Made by a program: the position numbers and the translations under genes. A stretch of 64,000 bases of DNA from Polytrichum commune (taxonomy: Eukaryota; Streptophyta; Polytrichopsida; Polytrichales; Polytrichaceae): the NCBI GenBank assembly GCA_950295325.1, contig OX485804.1, positions 56,780,429-56,844,428 of the forward strand, in the 5' to 3' direction. The notes under the pieces were generated by a model. The model worked only from the letters and a program-made list of their open reading frames with translations. It searched no databases and was not told where the DNA came from. Of this stretch, positions 1 through 9,525 are shown in pieces (position 1 is the stretch's first letter; each line of letters starts with the position of its first letter).

Positions 1-810
1 TTCAGTATGATGTTGGAGGTACTTTTTTTTTAATGTGTAAAAAATACTCGGAGCTTACGTAGATTGGAGTGACCGAATTATGGAAGAATTATCGAGGAAT
101 GGTGGAATTTGTCGACCCCACGAAGAGAAGAGACGGGTGGAAGAAGCAATGCGAGCCTTGGGGAGTGTAAGAAGCCCAGCCAGACAGCCCTGCGCTTGAC
201 AATGCTATCAATGCTGTCGAGCGCATTGTAGATTACCACACAATAGAGGTAATTTACTTTGAAATCCCCTCCCATTGCATTTTCCTTGAGGCAGTGCACT
301 ATTTTCTGGGCTTTCTGAGCATTCGTCGCACTTACCTCTCCTCCCCCCCAAGCATTCATGGTATGCATCAAGTTTGCTTGTCTGCACTATCTTGGCACAT
401 TGTCGGTGCAAGTAGACGTTGAGTTTAGAAGTTACCGCCATTGTGTAGGTTGCGTGCCGGCTCCGCGAACCTGTCACCGCTTTCTTGGAACTCGCAACTT
501 GGAAGAGATTTGTGTGTGTTTGGTGTTCTTTTCTTGTTTTTTCTGGGAAAGAATATTGAGAAGGCTTTTGGTTTCGTTGCACAGGGTAATTACAACACCT
601 TGAACACAGGGCTTCCAGAACAAGGTGGGCGAAGAAGATGAAGAAGAAGCTCGGTGGTCGACAAAGGAATAGATAAAATGCAACGGAGCTTGTACAATAA
701 GGAATGGGGAAAATGGGGTTATGTCTGGAAGATCTGGCATTCTCTCCAAGATCCTTAAATCATATGGCTCGAAGGGTGGAAGTTATTTACCATTCAGCAT
801 AACACATGAG
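1..810. other. No supported gene
   Basis: Short frames only, on both strands. On the minus strand a GAG|GTAAGT donor-like site lies near 333-341 after a fairly protein-like frame, but I could not assemble it into a gene. Confidence 0.5.
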
Positions 811-935
811 TTGCTGAGGTTGCACACATTGTTGTGTCCAAGCTCAGCGAGAACGGTCAATGTGATGATTTCTATACCCAGTGCCTGTCGAAAGTCCTCA
901 AGTCTGCTAGGAAGAAGATTCATCAAGAAGCTTAA
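811..935 (+). CDS. Possible terminal exon, product unknown
   Basis: This block reads through about 40 codons to TAA and encodes a peptide ending KVLKSARKKIHQEA. An AG lies just upstream (CATGAG) and could serve as an acceptor, but no polypyrimidine tract stands out. The codon composition (V, K, S, E, Q, D rich, no low complexity) looks more protein-like than the surrounding frames. I do not recognise the family and cannot connect an upstream exon with confidence, because the window begins 810 bases earlier. It could be the 3' end of a gene entering from the left, or chance. Confidence 0.25.
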
Positions 936-1276
936 TTAGCAGGCTGCTCGTTCATGGCATTCATGAAAGAGAGAGAAAGAGAGAGATAGTTAGGTAGAGA
1001 GAAAGGAGAGAATTGTATACTTATTACTTCATGAAGGTCAACATGCTCACCGAGTGTAAACACCGCAAGTCCGAGTGCAAATACTTAAAGTTAGGGTAGT
1101 TTGTAAGTAGTGGGGAGCGTAACTTAGTTGTAATATATGACAAATATGAGTGACGTCAAAGAACATACACATCATGTGTCATGCGTGCGAGAGAGATGGG
1201 TGATGTACAATAGGTAGAGTGCTGGAAAAGCAGCTTTGCACATTTCACCCAACCCTCGTTGTTGCACATCTTGCAG

Positions 1277-1538
1277 GCTGGGATAATTGTACCATGTACA
1301 GTTTTGGAAGTAAAAAGCCTCACAGATTTCTCAGGAAAGTTGATGGGTGTTTACTGTTTTCACTCTTTAGAGATCATTTGCAGTGAGTCAGCTTTTGGTG
1401 GTGGTTGTTGCTCCTTCATGTGCAGGAAGTGTGACATTGTCGGAGGTTGTGGTTCATGCTCATGTTGGCTCCGATACCTACTCGTTTTATGAAATTACTG
1501 CCAATGTGGCACGTTTTCTGATCAATGCTGTTTGCTAG
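1277..1538 (+). CDS. Two exon-like blocks of an unrecognised gene
   Basis: The first block follows a good acceptor (CATCTTGCAG) and reads AGIIVPCTVLEVKSLTDFSG. The second begins after ATTTGCAG at 1383 and reads 50 codons without a stop to TAG at 1536-1538, including VTLSEVVVHAHVGSDTYSFY. Both read like real protein: hydrophobic/charged alternation, no simple repeats, and an open frame much longer than its neighbours. The donor joining them is weak (a GT near 1345), so the exon boundary is uncertain. I cannot name the product. It may belong with the block at 811-935 or with a separate gene. Confidence 0.3.
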
Positions 1539-3290
1539 AGGTGCAATGTTCCGCATTGTTGAATGAAGCCTGTCATTTACACATTAAATGCCTTAGCATC
1601 TTACCGACTTAATGCGCTCTTAATTGCTTAGACTACATTGTGAACCTTCCACTGATATATTTTCTCTTGAATCATGTAAAGTGCTAACTTACTTGTCAAA
1701 TGTGATTTCTTAGAATGCTTTTCAACAGTGAGAATTATACATATGTGCAAATTTCAGTGTTTGGTACTCACTGACACGGTGGAAGGTGATGATAAGGTGA
1801 GTTGGCCACTTGGATGTACAACTGTTTGGGAAACTTATCTGAAAACAACTGTTTGTCGAAACCTCGAATTAGGGGACAAGTGTGTATGTGTGTATGTTTC
1901 TGTGTGTGTACTCTTTTTGTGCCGCACCTAGTCAGCACCACCGAGGTTCCTGTGTTTTTCACACTCGCAGGCATTTATGGGCATGAGTATAATCAGTGGC
2001 AAATTATATAGGTAGATCGGTAGGACGATTATCTCTTAATTTGGATTATTTTTCAGGCTCTTGAATGTGTCATCCCCGTTTGCTGATATTAATCATTATC
2101 CTGTTCTAAGGAAAGAAGTCTACAGTGCAATATTCTCTTTTACCGCCCAAGTATGAGTGCTACATAAGGCTGCGTCAATCTGCAGCAATCAGGGCTCAAT
2201 TGAGTGGCACTTTGACATAGCATTTGTTTGATGGTATCAAACAAGCTCATGTGATGAGGATATAGGAGACCTTGCAACCTCATGTTCAGCCTATCAGATC
2301 ACATACCTGTATTTATTCCGACTGCAGTGACACTAGATACGAGGTACTTTGAAGATGGAGTAAATTTGCATGAAAGATATTATTCTGGAAATTTTAGCAC
2401 TTTGTGAAGTATGGAGCTCCAAAATTAGTCTTTTTCCCAAAACCCAAAAATCCAGCAATGCTTTGAGTTCCTAAAACACATCACCCCGACACAAAACTCA
2501 TGTTGGTCTGCAAGTTTACAATATCAAATCTCAAGTTACTTATAGGTATGTACTTTGGTTGGTTCACCCCAGTTCATTATAAAAGCTAAATCTCGAGGAT
2601 AATCAAGTGGATAAGCTTTATTTAAGTTCTGTACAGCTCTTAAGCTGAAATCTGATGCTCATCATCACGAGGGTTTCTAGTGTTCCTTTGAGTAATCGCA
2701 GTGCTGGGGGATCCGGAAGTGGAAGATTTTCTTCGGTAGGCTAAAAATGGAAGAAGTGGGTCAAGTGAGCTGGCCTAGTTTGACCATGTATCGCCACCAG
2801 GGCTGTGCAAAGACTGGCTGAGAAGAAGCTTCCTAATTCCTGCCCCATCTCATCTATTTTATAATATTTTCGGCTCCTCGCACACAGGATCCTCTGTTTA
2901 TCCTTATCTTTTGTGTGTCACTTCCAGATTCCACATACTCAAAATACACTAACTTACTAAGGTGGTGGCCCCGCCCCGCTCTCCCCCTGCAGTTCAGCAT
3001 GAATTGATGCCATCCTCCAATCATGCGGTTGCTTCCCTTGGAATTTTGCTTGCTTCGCTGCAGTGAGTGAGTGAGTGACTTGCTCAATGAGAGAGAGAGA
3101 CTTGCGAAACTTGGTCACTTGTGTGAGGAGTTACCTCCAGTAAAATGATTGAAAAAGCAACCCTCACTTTAGCAAATGAAACAGAGCCATCTAATTACCA
3201 ACCACCAATCACCCAAGTACTACCTTACTCATAATCATGCAAATCATCGCTTCCCGGCCTGTAATCATGTAGCCTATTGTGCAGAATTAC
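1539..3290. other. No clear gene; AT-rich intergenic or intronic DNA
   Basis: Only short frames are seen. A frame near 2699-2820 on + reads about 40 codons after TCGCAG, but it has no convincing partner exon. A GT-rich microsatellite-like stretch lies near 1880-1915 and a GAGT/GA-rich stretch near 3062-3100. Confidence 0.5.
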
Positions 3291-4958
3291 AGATCGTGTA
3301 CAGGGAGCTGAAAGAAAGATATGATACAAATGGCATTGATCACAAACTTTTCGGGAGCAATATGTCAGAGTTTGCAGTAGTAAGTACATACTGGACGGAT
3401 AGAAAATGCAACCTTGGAGTCTATAGGCAGATGACTCAGTGGTGACTGTGAGTCCCGGAGAGTGCCTAAAATTATTGGAAAATTATTGCATGTTCAAATC
3501 CTCCATTGTACACAATGACTGCATTGATTCTTCCTTTGTCAAGTAAAGAACACTCAACCTTGGATAGAATATTAACTGCCAGTAACATGAGAAAACCACA
3601 TTTCACTCTCTTGAGAATCCTCTTGTTCAATACATAGCAATGTGTGCTGCTGAGGTGGGCCACCTAACAGTTATCCAATTTAAGTTCCAAAGATTAACCC
3701 ATAAATGCTTGGGGTGTCCATCTCAAACCTATAAAACATCTTACATTGTGCGTTAGAAACCTTATTTGAAGTTGACATATAAGAGAAAGTCGCAAAGGTT
3801 GAATTTTAAGCTGCGATTGTACGATAGGTGTAAGGACTATTATCGTTGACCTCTAGCAAATCATTTTGGAGGCATATTCCTTCAAAGAGTGCCCAAGGTT
3901 TCATGATAGTTTACAACCACTAAAGATTTTCTTTGGTGGGATAAAAAACACTCTGAGCTTCAGAACTTGGTGGAAAAAGGAGAAAAATAAATCCATCATG
4001 TCACTAACCTTATGATTTTTCTCGAATAGTAACTAATCAATAAAAAAATGAAGGATTTCAACCACTTCAAAGTAAACCCAAAACAAATTTGGTAGAAAAA
4101 GGTTACCACTTCCAAGACTTGGAAAGAGAAAAGAAAGAAGATAACTTATAAAAAACGATTTTTCCATGAGATTCAAAGCATCGTTGACAAACGCCTACAA
4201 CCACTTTTTGGCTTCTAAGGCATGTAGGGGTGAAGAGTGTGATCCACATGGGGATTGGAGTTGGACCAAGGGCAAGAGTTGACACAAAAATTGAAGGTGA
4301 CTTTGGTCATCATGAAATGCTTCCCAATTTCTTTCTTTTCTCTTGCGCATGTGCAACAGAGTCATCATTCTAGATCTTCCTGCACCTCCAAAGTAGTGTA
4401 CCACAAGAAGTCTTCGGCCAAACTCCATTGACTTGTGCACCATGAATTTAGACCCTAATTTGTGCACCCCCCCACCTCCTTGGGGGTTTCGAACTACTTG
4501 TCATTTTCTCTAGCATACTAGGTCACCTACACAACAATTATTAGTACCCTCAAGAAATGAATGCAATGTCACTATCCGCTTAACATAATTTCTTCACCCG
4601 AACTATTCAAGAATCACTTGGATCTTCTTGCAGGCTCCGTATTCTAATTTCCAACCTAGTTCCTTGAAAGTCGAGGCTGCTCTTGTCGGGATCCCCTTTG
4701 TTGGGTAGTGGAAGACTTTTCATGTCGAAACTTGCGATACTTTTGTATCAAAGTGTACATGGCAAAGGTGTTTATTGCGGAAACTGGAAAGGCGAGCATT
4801 TAGAAGTATTTTATACAGCCTTTTCCCAAGGAAGAAATCATATGGTTCCAAGTAAGTGCTGTTTGTCTCACATTGAGAAAGCCTGTGACTTTTCAGGCGG
4901 CAGATCGATCTTCGAGCTGACAGATCGGGAACTAATCCTTCACCTTGAAGAGAACTAA
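3291..4958 (+). CDS. Putative spliced gene fragment, product unknown
   Basis: Four short blocks carry matching splice consensus on the + strand. The first starts after CTATTGTGCAG and ends at GTA|GTAAGT near 3381; it encodes about 30 residues including YRELKERYDTNGIDHKLFGS. The second follows CTTCTTGCAG at 4633 and encodes NFQPSSLKVEAALVGIPFVG before GG|GTAGTG. The third, of 33 bases, runs from ATTTTATACAG to CCAA|GTAAGT at 4852. The last follows GACTTTTCAG near 4897. The phases of the last three blocks agree, giving a short basic C-terminus. The family is not recognised, and no upstream exons were placed with confidence. The 1.2-kb gap between the first and second blocks is a weak point of this model. 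Confidence 0.3.
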
Positions 4959-5031
4959 TCCCATGCATGGAAAGCTGCTCGCTCACAATATTGTCGGTCT
5001 TCACTGTCTAATTTGGTGAAGAAAGTAAGCA

Positions 5032-5602
5032 GGATCACAAATTACAGTATTGAATCATCTCATCAGTATTCGATGTAAGGATAGATAGATATAAACACTG
5101 GCTCCTGAGGATGCAAGCGCGAATGAAAAGCCTCTTTGCATGCGGGTTATTGCCGCTTTTTGGTGGATGTCGACATGTAAAAAACTGGGCTTAATCAATA
5201 TGGGCAGAGTGCAGTAGAGAAGGATAGAAGAAGGATCACAAATTTCAATATTGAATCATCTCATCTTGATTAATGTAGGAATAGATAGATAAATATAAAG
5301 GCCGGATTCTTGAGGAAGAAAAGCGCTTTAGAATGAAGAGCCTCTTTGCTCACAGGCTATTGCTTTCGGTGGAGGCGAGGTAAGAAACTATGGCTAAATC
5401 AATATGGGTAGAGTGCAGTAGAGAAGGATCAAGCATCCTTCAAGTGCAATCTCACCTTGTTCAATGTCAAGATACTACATAGATACAAATGCTGGTTTCT
5501 TGAGGACGCAAGCAGGAATGAAGAGTCTCTTTGTCCATGGGCTATTGTCACCTTTCGGTGGAGGCAATCAAAGGAATTGGGCTTAATCAATATGAGTAGC
5601 AT
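5032..5602. repeat. Three tandem copies of a ~195-bp repeat
   Basis: Copies start near 5032, 5232 and 5425 and share the order AGGATCA..., then TAGATAGATA...ATAAA, then a block with GAATGAAGAGYCTCTTTG, then GGCTTAATCAATATG. They are clearly diverged from one another. A further relative lies near 31616-31770 and a fragment near 45424-45480, so this is a dispersed family with a local tandem array. There is no coding content. Confidence 0.8.
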
Positions 5603-6994
5603 CCTTCATAAAAGACCTTGGAAATCGAACTATATCTATGCCTTTGGTTTCTTGGGGTGCGTAGGCAAACCCTAAGGAGCAAAGCGATAGGGTTTGCAAA
5701 CGTCAAACAATCACTAGGTTGTGCATGCCATCCTAGTTTAAGGTTTTTTTTTAGGGAATCTTAAGAGCTAATCACACATGTTTGCAATTCTTAATAGGAA
5801 AAAAAATGAGCAGATGCTAGAGAGTAGGTCCCCTTTGCAACAATCGTCCCTTGTTTGAAGCATGTTGCAATGTGAATCTATCATCAATGGCAACAACAAA
5901 GCATTGAATTGCTTGCAGAGCCTTGATGTGTACCAAGGCTCACTTCTCCGTACAGTACTTGAAATGTTCTAACACTATTTCCCTCACGGGATTTTTCACA
6001 AGATCATGTTGGTTATATCCAATATTGGATTGGTATGGTGGTCTATTGATACCATTTGGGTATCTATAATGAGGATTTTATATTGTTTGATACTAGTAGG
6101 TATGGGTATTTGATAGTGTGTGTGTTTTCAATGCCATTTGGTACCATGCAAAAACCTTCATACCTAGGCAAAATCGACCTAGTATCAATATGGTTTAGAA
6201 TGGTATCGACCCAAAATAATAATTTGAATATATACAAAGATTCTCGCCTTGATGTACTCACCAAACATCAATTTTTTTTGATACCCATGGGTAGGTTATT
6301 TGATACCATTGTTGATATGTTCTTTGATACCCCATTCATAAGCATGCATTCACTTATAATTGGTCTAACATTGGACCTGACGTGTGGTCTATGAAACAAA
6401 ATTGTTCTACTACCCAATGAAAATTATTGTTGCAATGCTAGTAGAAAGCATGGTCCCAAACAAGATACTAAACACATGCTTTGTTAAATTGACATGCCCA
6501 ATCTAGACCTATCAATGATTTGTCACACCAATATTACAAGCATGAAGTTTGGTATGTGTTGTTTGGAGATATGTTTTCTACTAGTGCAAGTTGCACTTCA
6601 CTTCACTCAATTCCAATCTATGGACGATTGCCATGTCAAATCCAGTCTATGGGTGCCTTGGCAACTTGCCTTCCACAAACTGACTAAGAGTGGGTTTCCA
6701 TGTCTATCGTTGATCCACTACAATATGCCCCCTACAATATATATTTTCCCCAAGTTAGAAATGTTAACACTTGTAGAGGGCAAACTGTAGATTATAGATA
6801 ATAGTGGGTTGGATGTGTTCTCATGAAGATAACAAAAGCAACCAAACAACCACATTATGGTTGCCTTTCAAATTATGAAGGGTCGTGACCGCGGGCCATG
6901 AGACTTTCATGCACTCGCTAAACACATAAGATAAGAGTGGTTGGTTGGCACAAATGGATGCTAGCCCACCAAATTCCATCTACATTTATTCTTA
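5603..6994. other. Intergenic; no supported gene
   Basis: Low-complexity AT-rich DNA. Near 6050-6320 the words TTTGATACC and GATACCATTTGG recur many times, suggesting a decayed short-period repeat. Nothing else was recognised. Confidence 0.5.
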
Positions 6995-7166
6995 GGGTTA
7001 GTTTCCATGTAGGCTGCATAGCCCACTAGATTTTAGTAGAAATGTAGAGTCCACCAGATGAAATCTGCGTTACCACTAGAATCTAATGGGCAAGGAGCCT
7101 TCGTGAGAACTAACCCTTATTTCCACAAGAATCTGGTGGGCGAGCAGCATACATGGAAACCCAGCC
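6995..7166. mobile_element. Small foldback element (MITE-like)
   Basis: The two ends are inverted copies over roughly 60 bp. The left end reads GGGTTAGTTTCCATGTAGGC and the reverse complement of the right end reads GGCTGGGTTTCCATGTATGC, and matching continues through a GCCCACYAGATT block to GAAAT. Flanking bases (TTA on the left, TAG on the right) do not form a clean target duplication. A PIF/Harbinger-type origin is possible but unproven. Confidence 0.65.
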
Positions 7167-8350
7167 TAGGTGTCACACCAACCACAAGGACACATCTGCA
7201 TACAAACACAGTAACATATGTATACTCTTCGTTCCTGAAGACACACTTGTTCAATTGCTATTGTTTTTGCCTCACTGGAGGAGATTTTACTGTTGAGAAG
7301 AAACACACTTTAGGTGCATGAGCTCCTGGACTTTAGGTGCATGAGCTCCCGGTTGCACAAAAAATCATTCAACTAGTCAGCAAATGCCAAAAGAGTGGAA
7401 AGAGGTTTACTTTGCTCAAATTTTATGTAGGTGGATGTGTCGTACATTACATCATTCAACTCTGTTTCTGCATTTTGCAGCCCATGTGGAAGGTAGTGAT
7501 TGATATTCGAGCACTGACTTTTGATCTGGTCCACATCGCTAAAGGTTGACCAAAGTCTCCGCAATGGATATACCCACGGTTGACCCTTTCATCTAAAGAA
7601 TGCCATGTGAAACGTGATCAACTTCGAATGCAGAGTATAATCGACTTCGTTGGGTAAGGCAAAACTTTCGTCGTTGTTTTCAGTGAATTCCAATTGAAAC
7701 CAATACCAGGTCTCTATCATCGTATTCGACAGTTTTTGTGGAGGAAGGATTCCCCCCTTTCGAGAATTGCGTCTTTAGTGGACTATCCTCGAAGCTTTTT
7801 TCACTGCGTTAAAATCGCTTTATCCTGTTCATACTGAAGTTAGGGCTTAGACTTTCATCACTTTTTGGAAAAGGAAAGAAACGACCTCTTATTCAGTTGG
7901 GTCTTCTGGAATTCGGAGGGAAGAGATTGTCAAATTGATTACACATTTGTTTAATACTTTCTCGTGCTTTATAGCACATAACGCTCGCAGGGCTAATTGT
8001 ACAGCATTCGTGAGTTTGTTCGATGCATGAGTGAAACCGCGATGATTGGACTCAGGAAGTCTTCCCGATTCCATTAAATCGTATCTTTTTCTTATTTCAA
8101 CACATCTTTGTAGCCTTTGCATTCGTCCCGATTTCTATTTACAGGGCTGGAGGATCCAGACAGTATCACAACGATAGCGTACAACCTGAATCAAGAATGT
8201 CGCTCCACGGTTCGAGGGAAAAATATGTTTGGTGAAGTGCGCCAAATTAGATCTGCGAAAACTCAAGCACATTTGTACACGATTAGCGCCATGTTTAAGC
8301 TTGAGTCGACACATATCAAAGTCGAAATCCTATTCAACAAGCATCCGACA
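7167..8350. other. No supported gene
   Basis: Only short frames. The right part is the downstream flank of the minus-strand snoRNA cluster. I see no terminator or poly(A) signal that I can defend. Confidence 0.5.
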
Positions 8351-8426
8351 AAGATAAGCAAGATTAAAGCAACAAATGCCATCATTACGGCAGTGAAACC
8401 GACAGGGAGACAATCGGTCATTCCTT
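8351..8426 (-). pseudogene. Decayed U61-like box C/D snoRNA copy
   Basis: This is the most diverged member of the cluster, at its downstream end. It keeps the central block ATGCCATCATTACGGCAGT and the AGGGA-ACAA block in the same order as the intact copies. On the minus strand the D box reads CTTA instead of CTGA, the C box is lost (GGAATGACC at that place) and the guide carries several changes. It belongs to subtype B by its TTACGGC centre. It is unlikely to make a stable snoRNP. Confidence 0.7.
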
Positions 8427-8469
8427 GACTTTCCCTCATGATCTATTCATCAAAATTACTAAATCTACA

Positions 8470-8562
8470 GGGACCAGTGATCAGCAAGTTTGAAGCAATA
8501 AGATGCCATCATTCAGGCGATCAAACCAATAGGGAAACAATAGTTCATCATCTCACCGTCCC
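8470..8562 (-). ncRNA. Box C/D snoRNA, U61-like, subtype A, copy 1
   Basis: Read on the minus strand, the RNA has a C box ATGATGA (+ strand 8545-8551), an internal C'-like ATGATGG, a D box CTGA (8481-8484) and a closing stem made by AGTGA/TCAC plus GGGAC/GTCCC. The 16 bases before the D box (TTATTGCTTCAAACTT, one base away from it) pair with 18S rRNA AAGUUUGAGGCAAUAA with one G-U pair. The D+5 rule places 2'-O-methylation on the first U of GUUUGAGG, which is the site called Um1442 in human numbering. It would act in the nucleolus with fibrillarin, NOP56, NOP58 and 15.5K. The 18S sequence and numbering are from memory. Confidence 0.85.
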
Positions 8563-8590
8563 AAGACACAACACAAGAAGCCACAATACA

Positions 8591-8662
8591 ATACTTTGAA
8601 GCAATAGATGCCATCACTACGGCAGTCAAACCAATAGGGAAACAAAAATTCATCACTTCACT
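8591..8662 (-). pseudogene. U61-like snoRNA copy lacking its D box, subtype B
   Basis: The copy keeps the C box (minus strand GTGATGA), the middle region and part of the guide (TTTGAAGCAATA on +), but the D-box end is replaced by unrelated sequence (CAATACTTTG where the others have ATCAGCAAGTTTG). The closing stem is therefore also lost. Without the D box it should not assemble a box C/D snoRNP, so it is called a pseudogene. Confidence 0.7.
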
Positions 8663-8715
8663 GCAGCCATTCAGCTAATAATTTATCTTTTTTCATCAAG
8701 CAATGACTACACTCG

Positions 8716-8812
8716 TTGGGATCAGTGATCAGCAAGTTTGAAGCAATAAGATGCCATCATGCAGGCGATCAAACCAATAGGGAAACAATAGTTCATCATC
8801 TCACTGTCCCAA
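8716..8812 (-). ncRNA. Box C/D snoRNA, U61-like, subtype A, copy 2
   Basis: C box ATGATGA (8793-8799), D box CTGA (8729-8732) and the full 16-base 18S guide are intact. The closing stem is TTGGGA-CAGTGA against TCACTG-TCCCAA, with one bulged base. The flanking sequence (CAATGACTACACTCGTTGGG) recurs 300 bp further on at copy 3, so copies 2 and 3 arose by duplication of a unit that includes an A and a B snoRNA. Confidence 0.87.
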
Positions 8813-8883
8813 GACAATATTTCCAATTAAACCACAAGCACCAATCCAAATTGAAACACGCCAAGAGAACTTGTAGAACGGGC

Positions 8884-8970
8884 TGAAGTGATAAGCAAGT
8901 TTGAAGCAATAGATGCCATCATTACGGCAATCAAACCAAAGGCGAAAAAATAATTCATCACTTCACTTCA
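8884..8970 (-). ncRNA. Box C/D snoRNA, U61-like, subtype B, D box altered
   Basis: The C box is GTGATGA (8955-8961) and the closing stem is a perfect 8 bp (TGAAGTGA/TCACTTCA). The guide is intact apart from the last base typical of subtype B. The D box reads CTTA rather than CTGA because + strand has TAAG at 8892-8895. Since the second D-box base is normally invariant, function is doubtful even though the stem is well kept. Confidence 0.6.
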
Positions 8971-9016
8971 ACATTCAGACAACTTATTAATTTTATTGAA
9001 CAATGACGACATTCGT

Positions 9017-9111
9017 TGGGAACAGTGATCAGCAAGTTTGAAGCAATAAGATGCCATCATGCAGGCGATCAAACCAATAGGGAAACAATAGTTCATCATC
9101 TCACTTTCCCA
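9017..9111 (-). ncRNA. Box C/D snoRNA, U61-like, subtype A, copy 3
   Basis: C box ATGATGA (9093-9099), D box CTGA (9029-9032) and the full guide are intact. The core is identical to copy 2 through the guide and middle region. The closing stem (TGGGAACAGTGA against TCACTTTCCCA) has small mismatches compared with copy 2. It lies exactly 300 bp from copy 2. Confidence 0.87.
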
Positions 9112-9193
9112 GAACAAACATCACTAATAGGGCAATGTTGCCAATAACACAAACATATCAAATTGACAACGTTCAAAAATTCAGGACAACATT

Positions 9194-9288
9194 CAGCTGA
9201 AGTGATCAGCAAGTTTGAAGCAATAGATGCCATCATCGCGGCGATCAAACCAATAGGGAAACAATAATTCATCACTTCACTTCAGCTG
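9194..9288 (-). ncRNA. Box C/D snoRNA, U61-like, subtype B, best stem
   Basis: C box GTGATGA (9269-9275), D box CTGA (9206-9209) and the 18S guide are all intact. The closing stem is a perfect 12 bp, CAGCTGAAGTGA with TCACTTCAGCTG, the longest in the cluster. Differences from subtype A (AATAG versus AATAAG after the guide; CGGC in the centre) match the other B copies. Confidence 0.87.
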
Positions 9289-9435
9289 CGCAGATAAGAC
9301 TCTTCAAGAAAATAAGCTTATGCGATACAAGGTTGCAGAAATAGCCTTATTGCTAAATTATTCCACTCGTGTATGATGTAAAACAAACAGATAAAGTGAA
9401 ACCCTAAATCCCTAGAGACTCGAGACCAAGAGTGT

Positions 9436-9525
9436 GATGAGTGATCAGCAAGTTTGAAGCAATAAGATGCCATCATAGCGGCGATCAAACCAATAGGGAA
9501 ACAATAGTTCATCATCTCACTCATC
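9436..9525 (-). ncRNA. Box C/D snoRNA, U61-like, subtype A, copy 4 (promoter-proximal)
   Basis: C box ATGATGA (9509-9515), D box CTGA (9445-9448) and the guide are intact. The closing stem is a perfect 9 bp, GATGAGTGA with TCACTCATC, so its outer sequence differs from other A copies but the pairing is kept. It is the first unit if the cluster is transcribed as one minus-strand precursor. The spacer to the next unit holds a telo-box (AAACCCTAA at 9399-9407). Confidence 0.87.

Noticed and set aside
8117..8428. A 103-codon + frame overlapping the start of the snoRNA cluster
   Set aside because: Its sequence is explained by a decayed snoRNA copy on the opposite strand; no protein motif.
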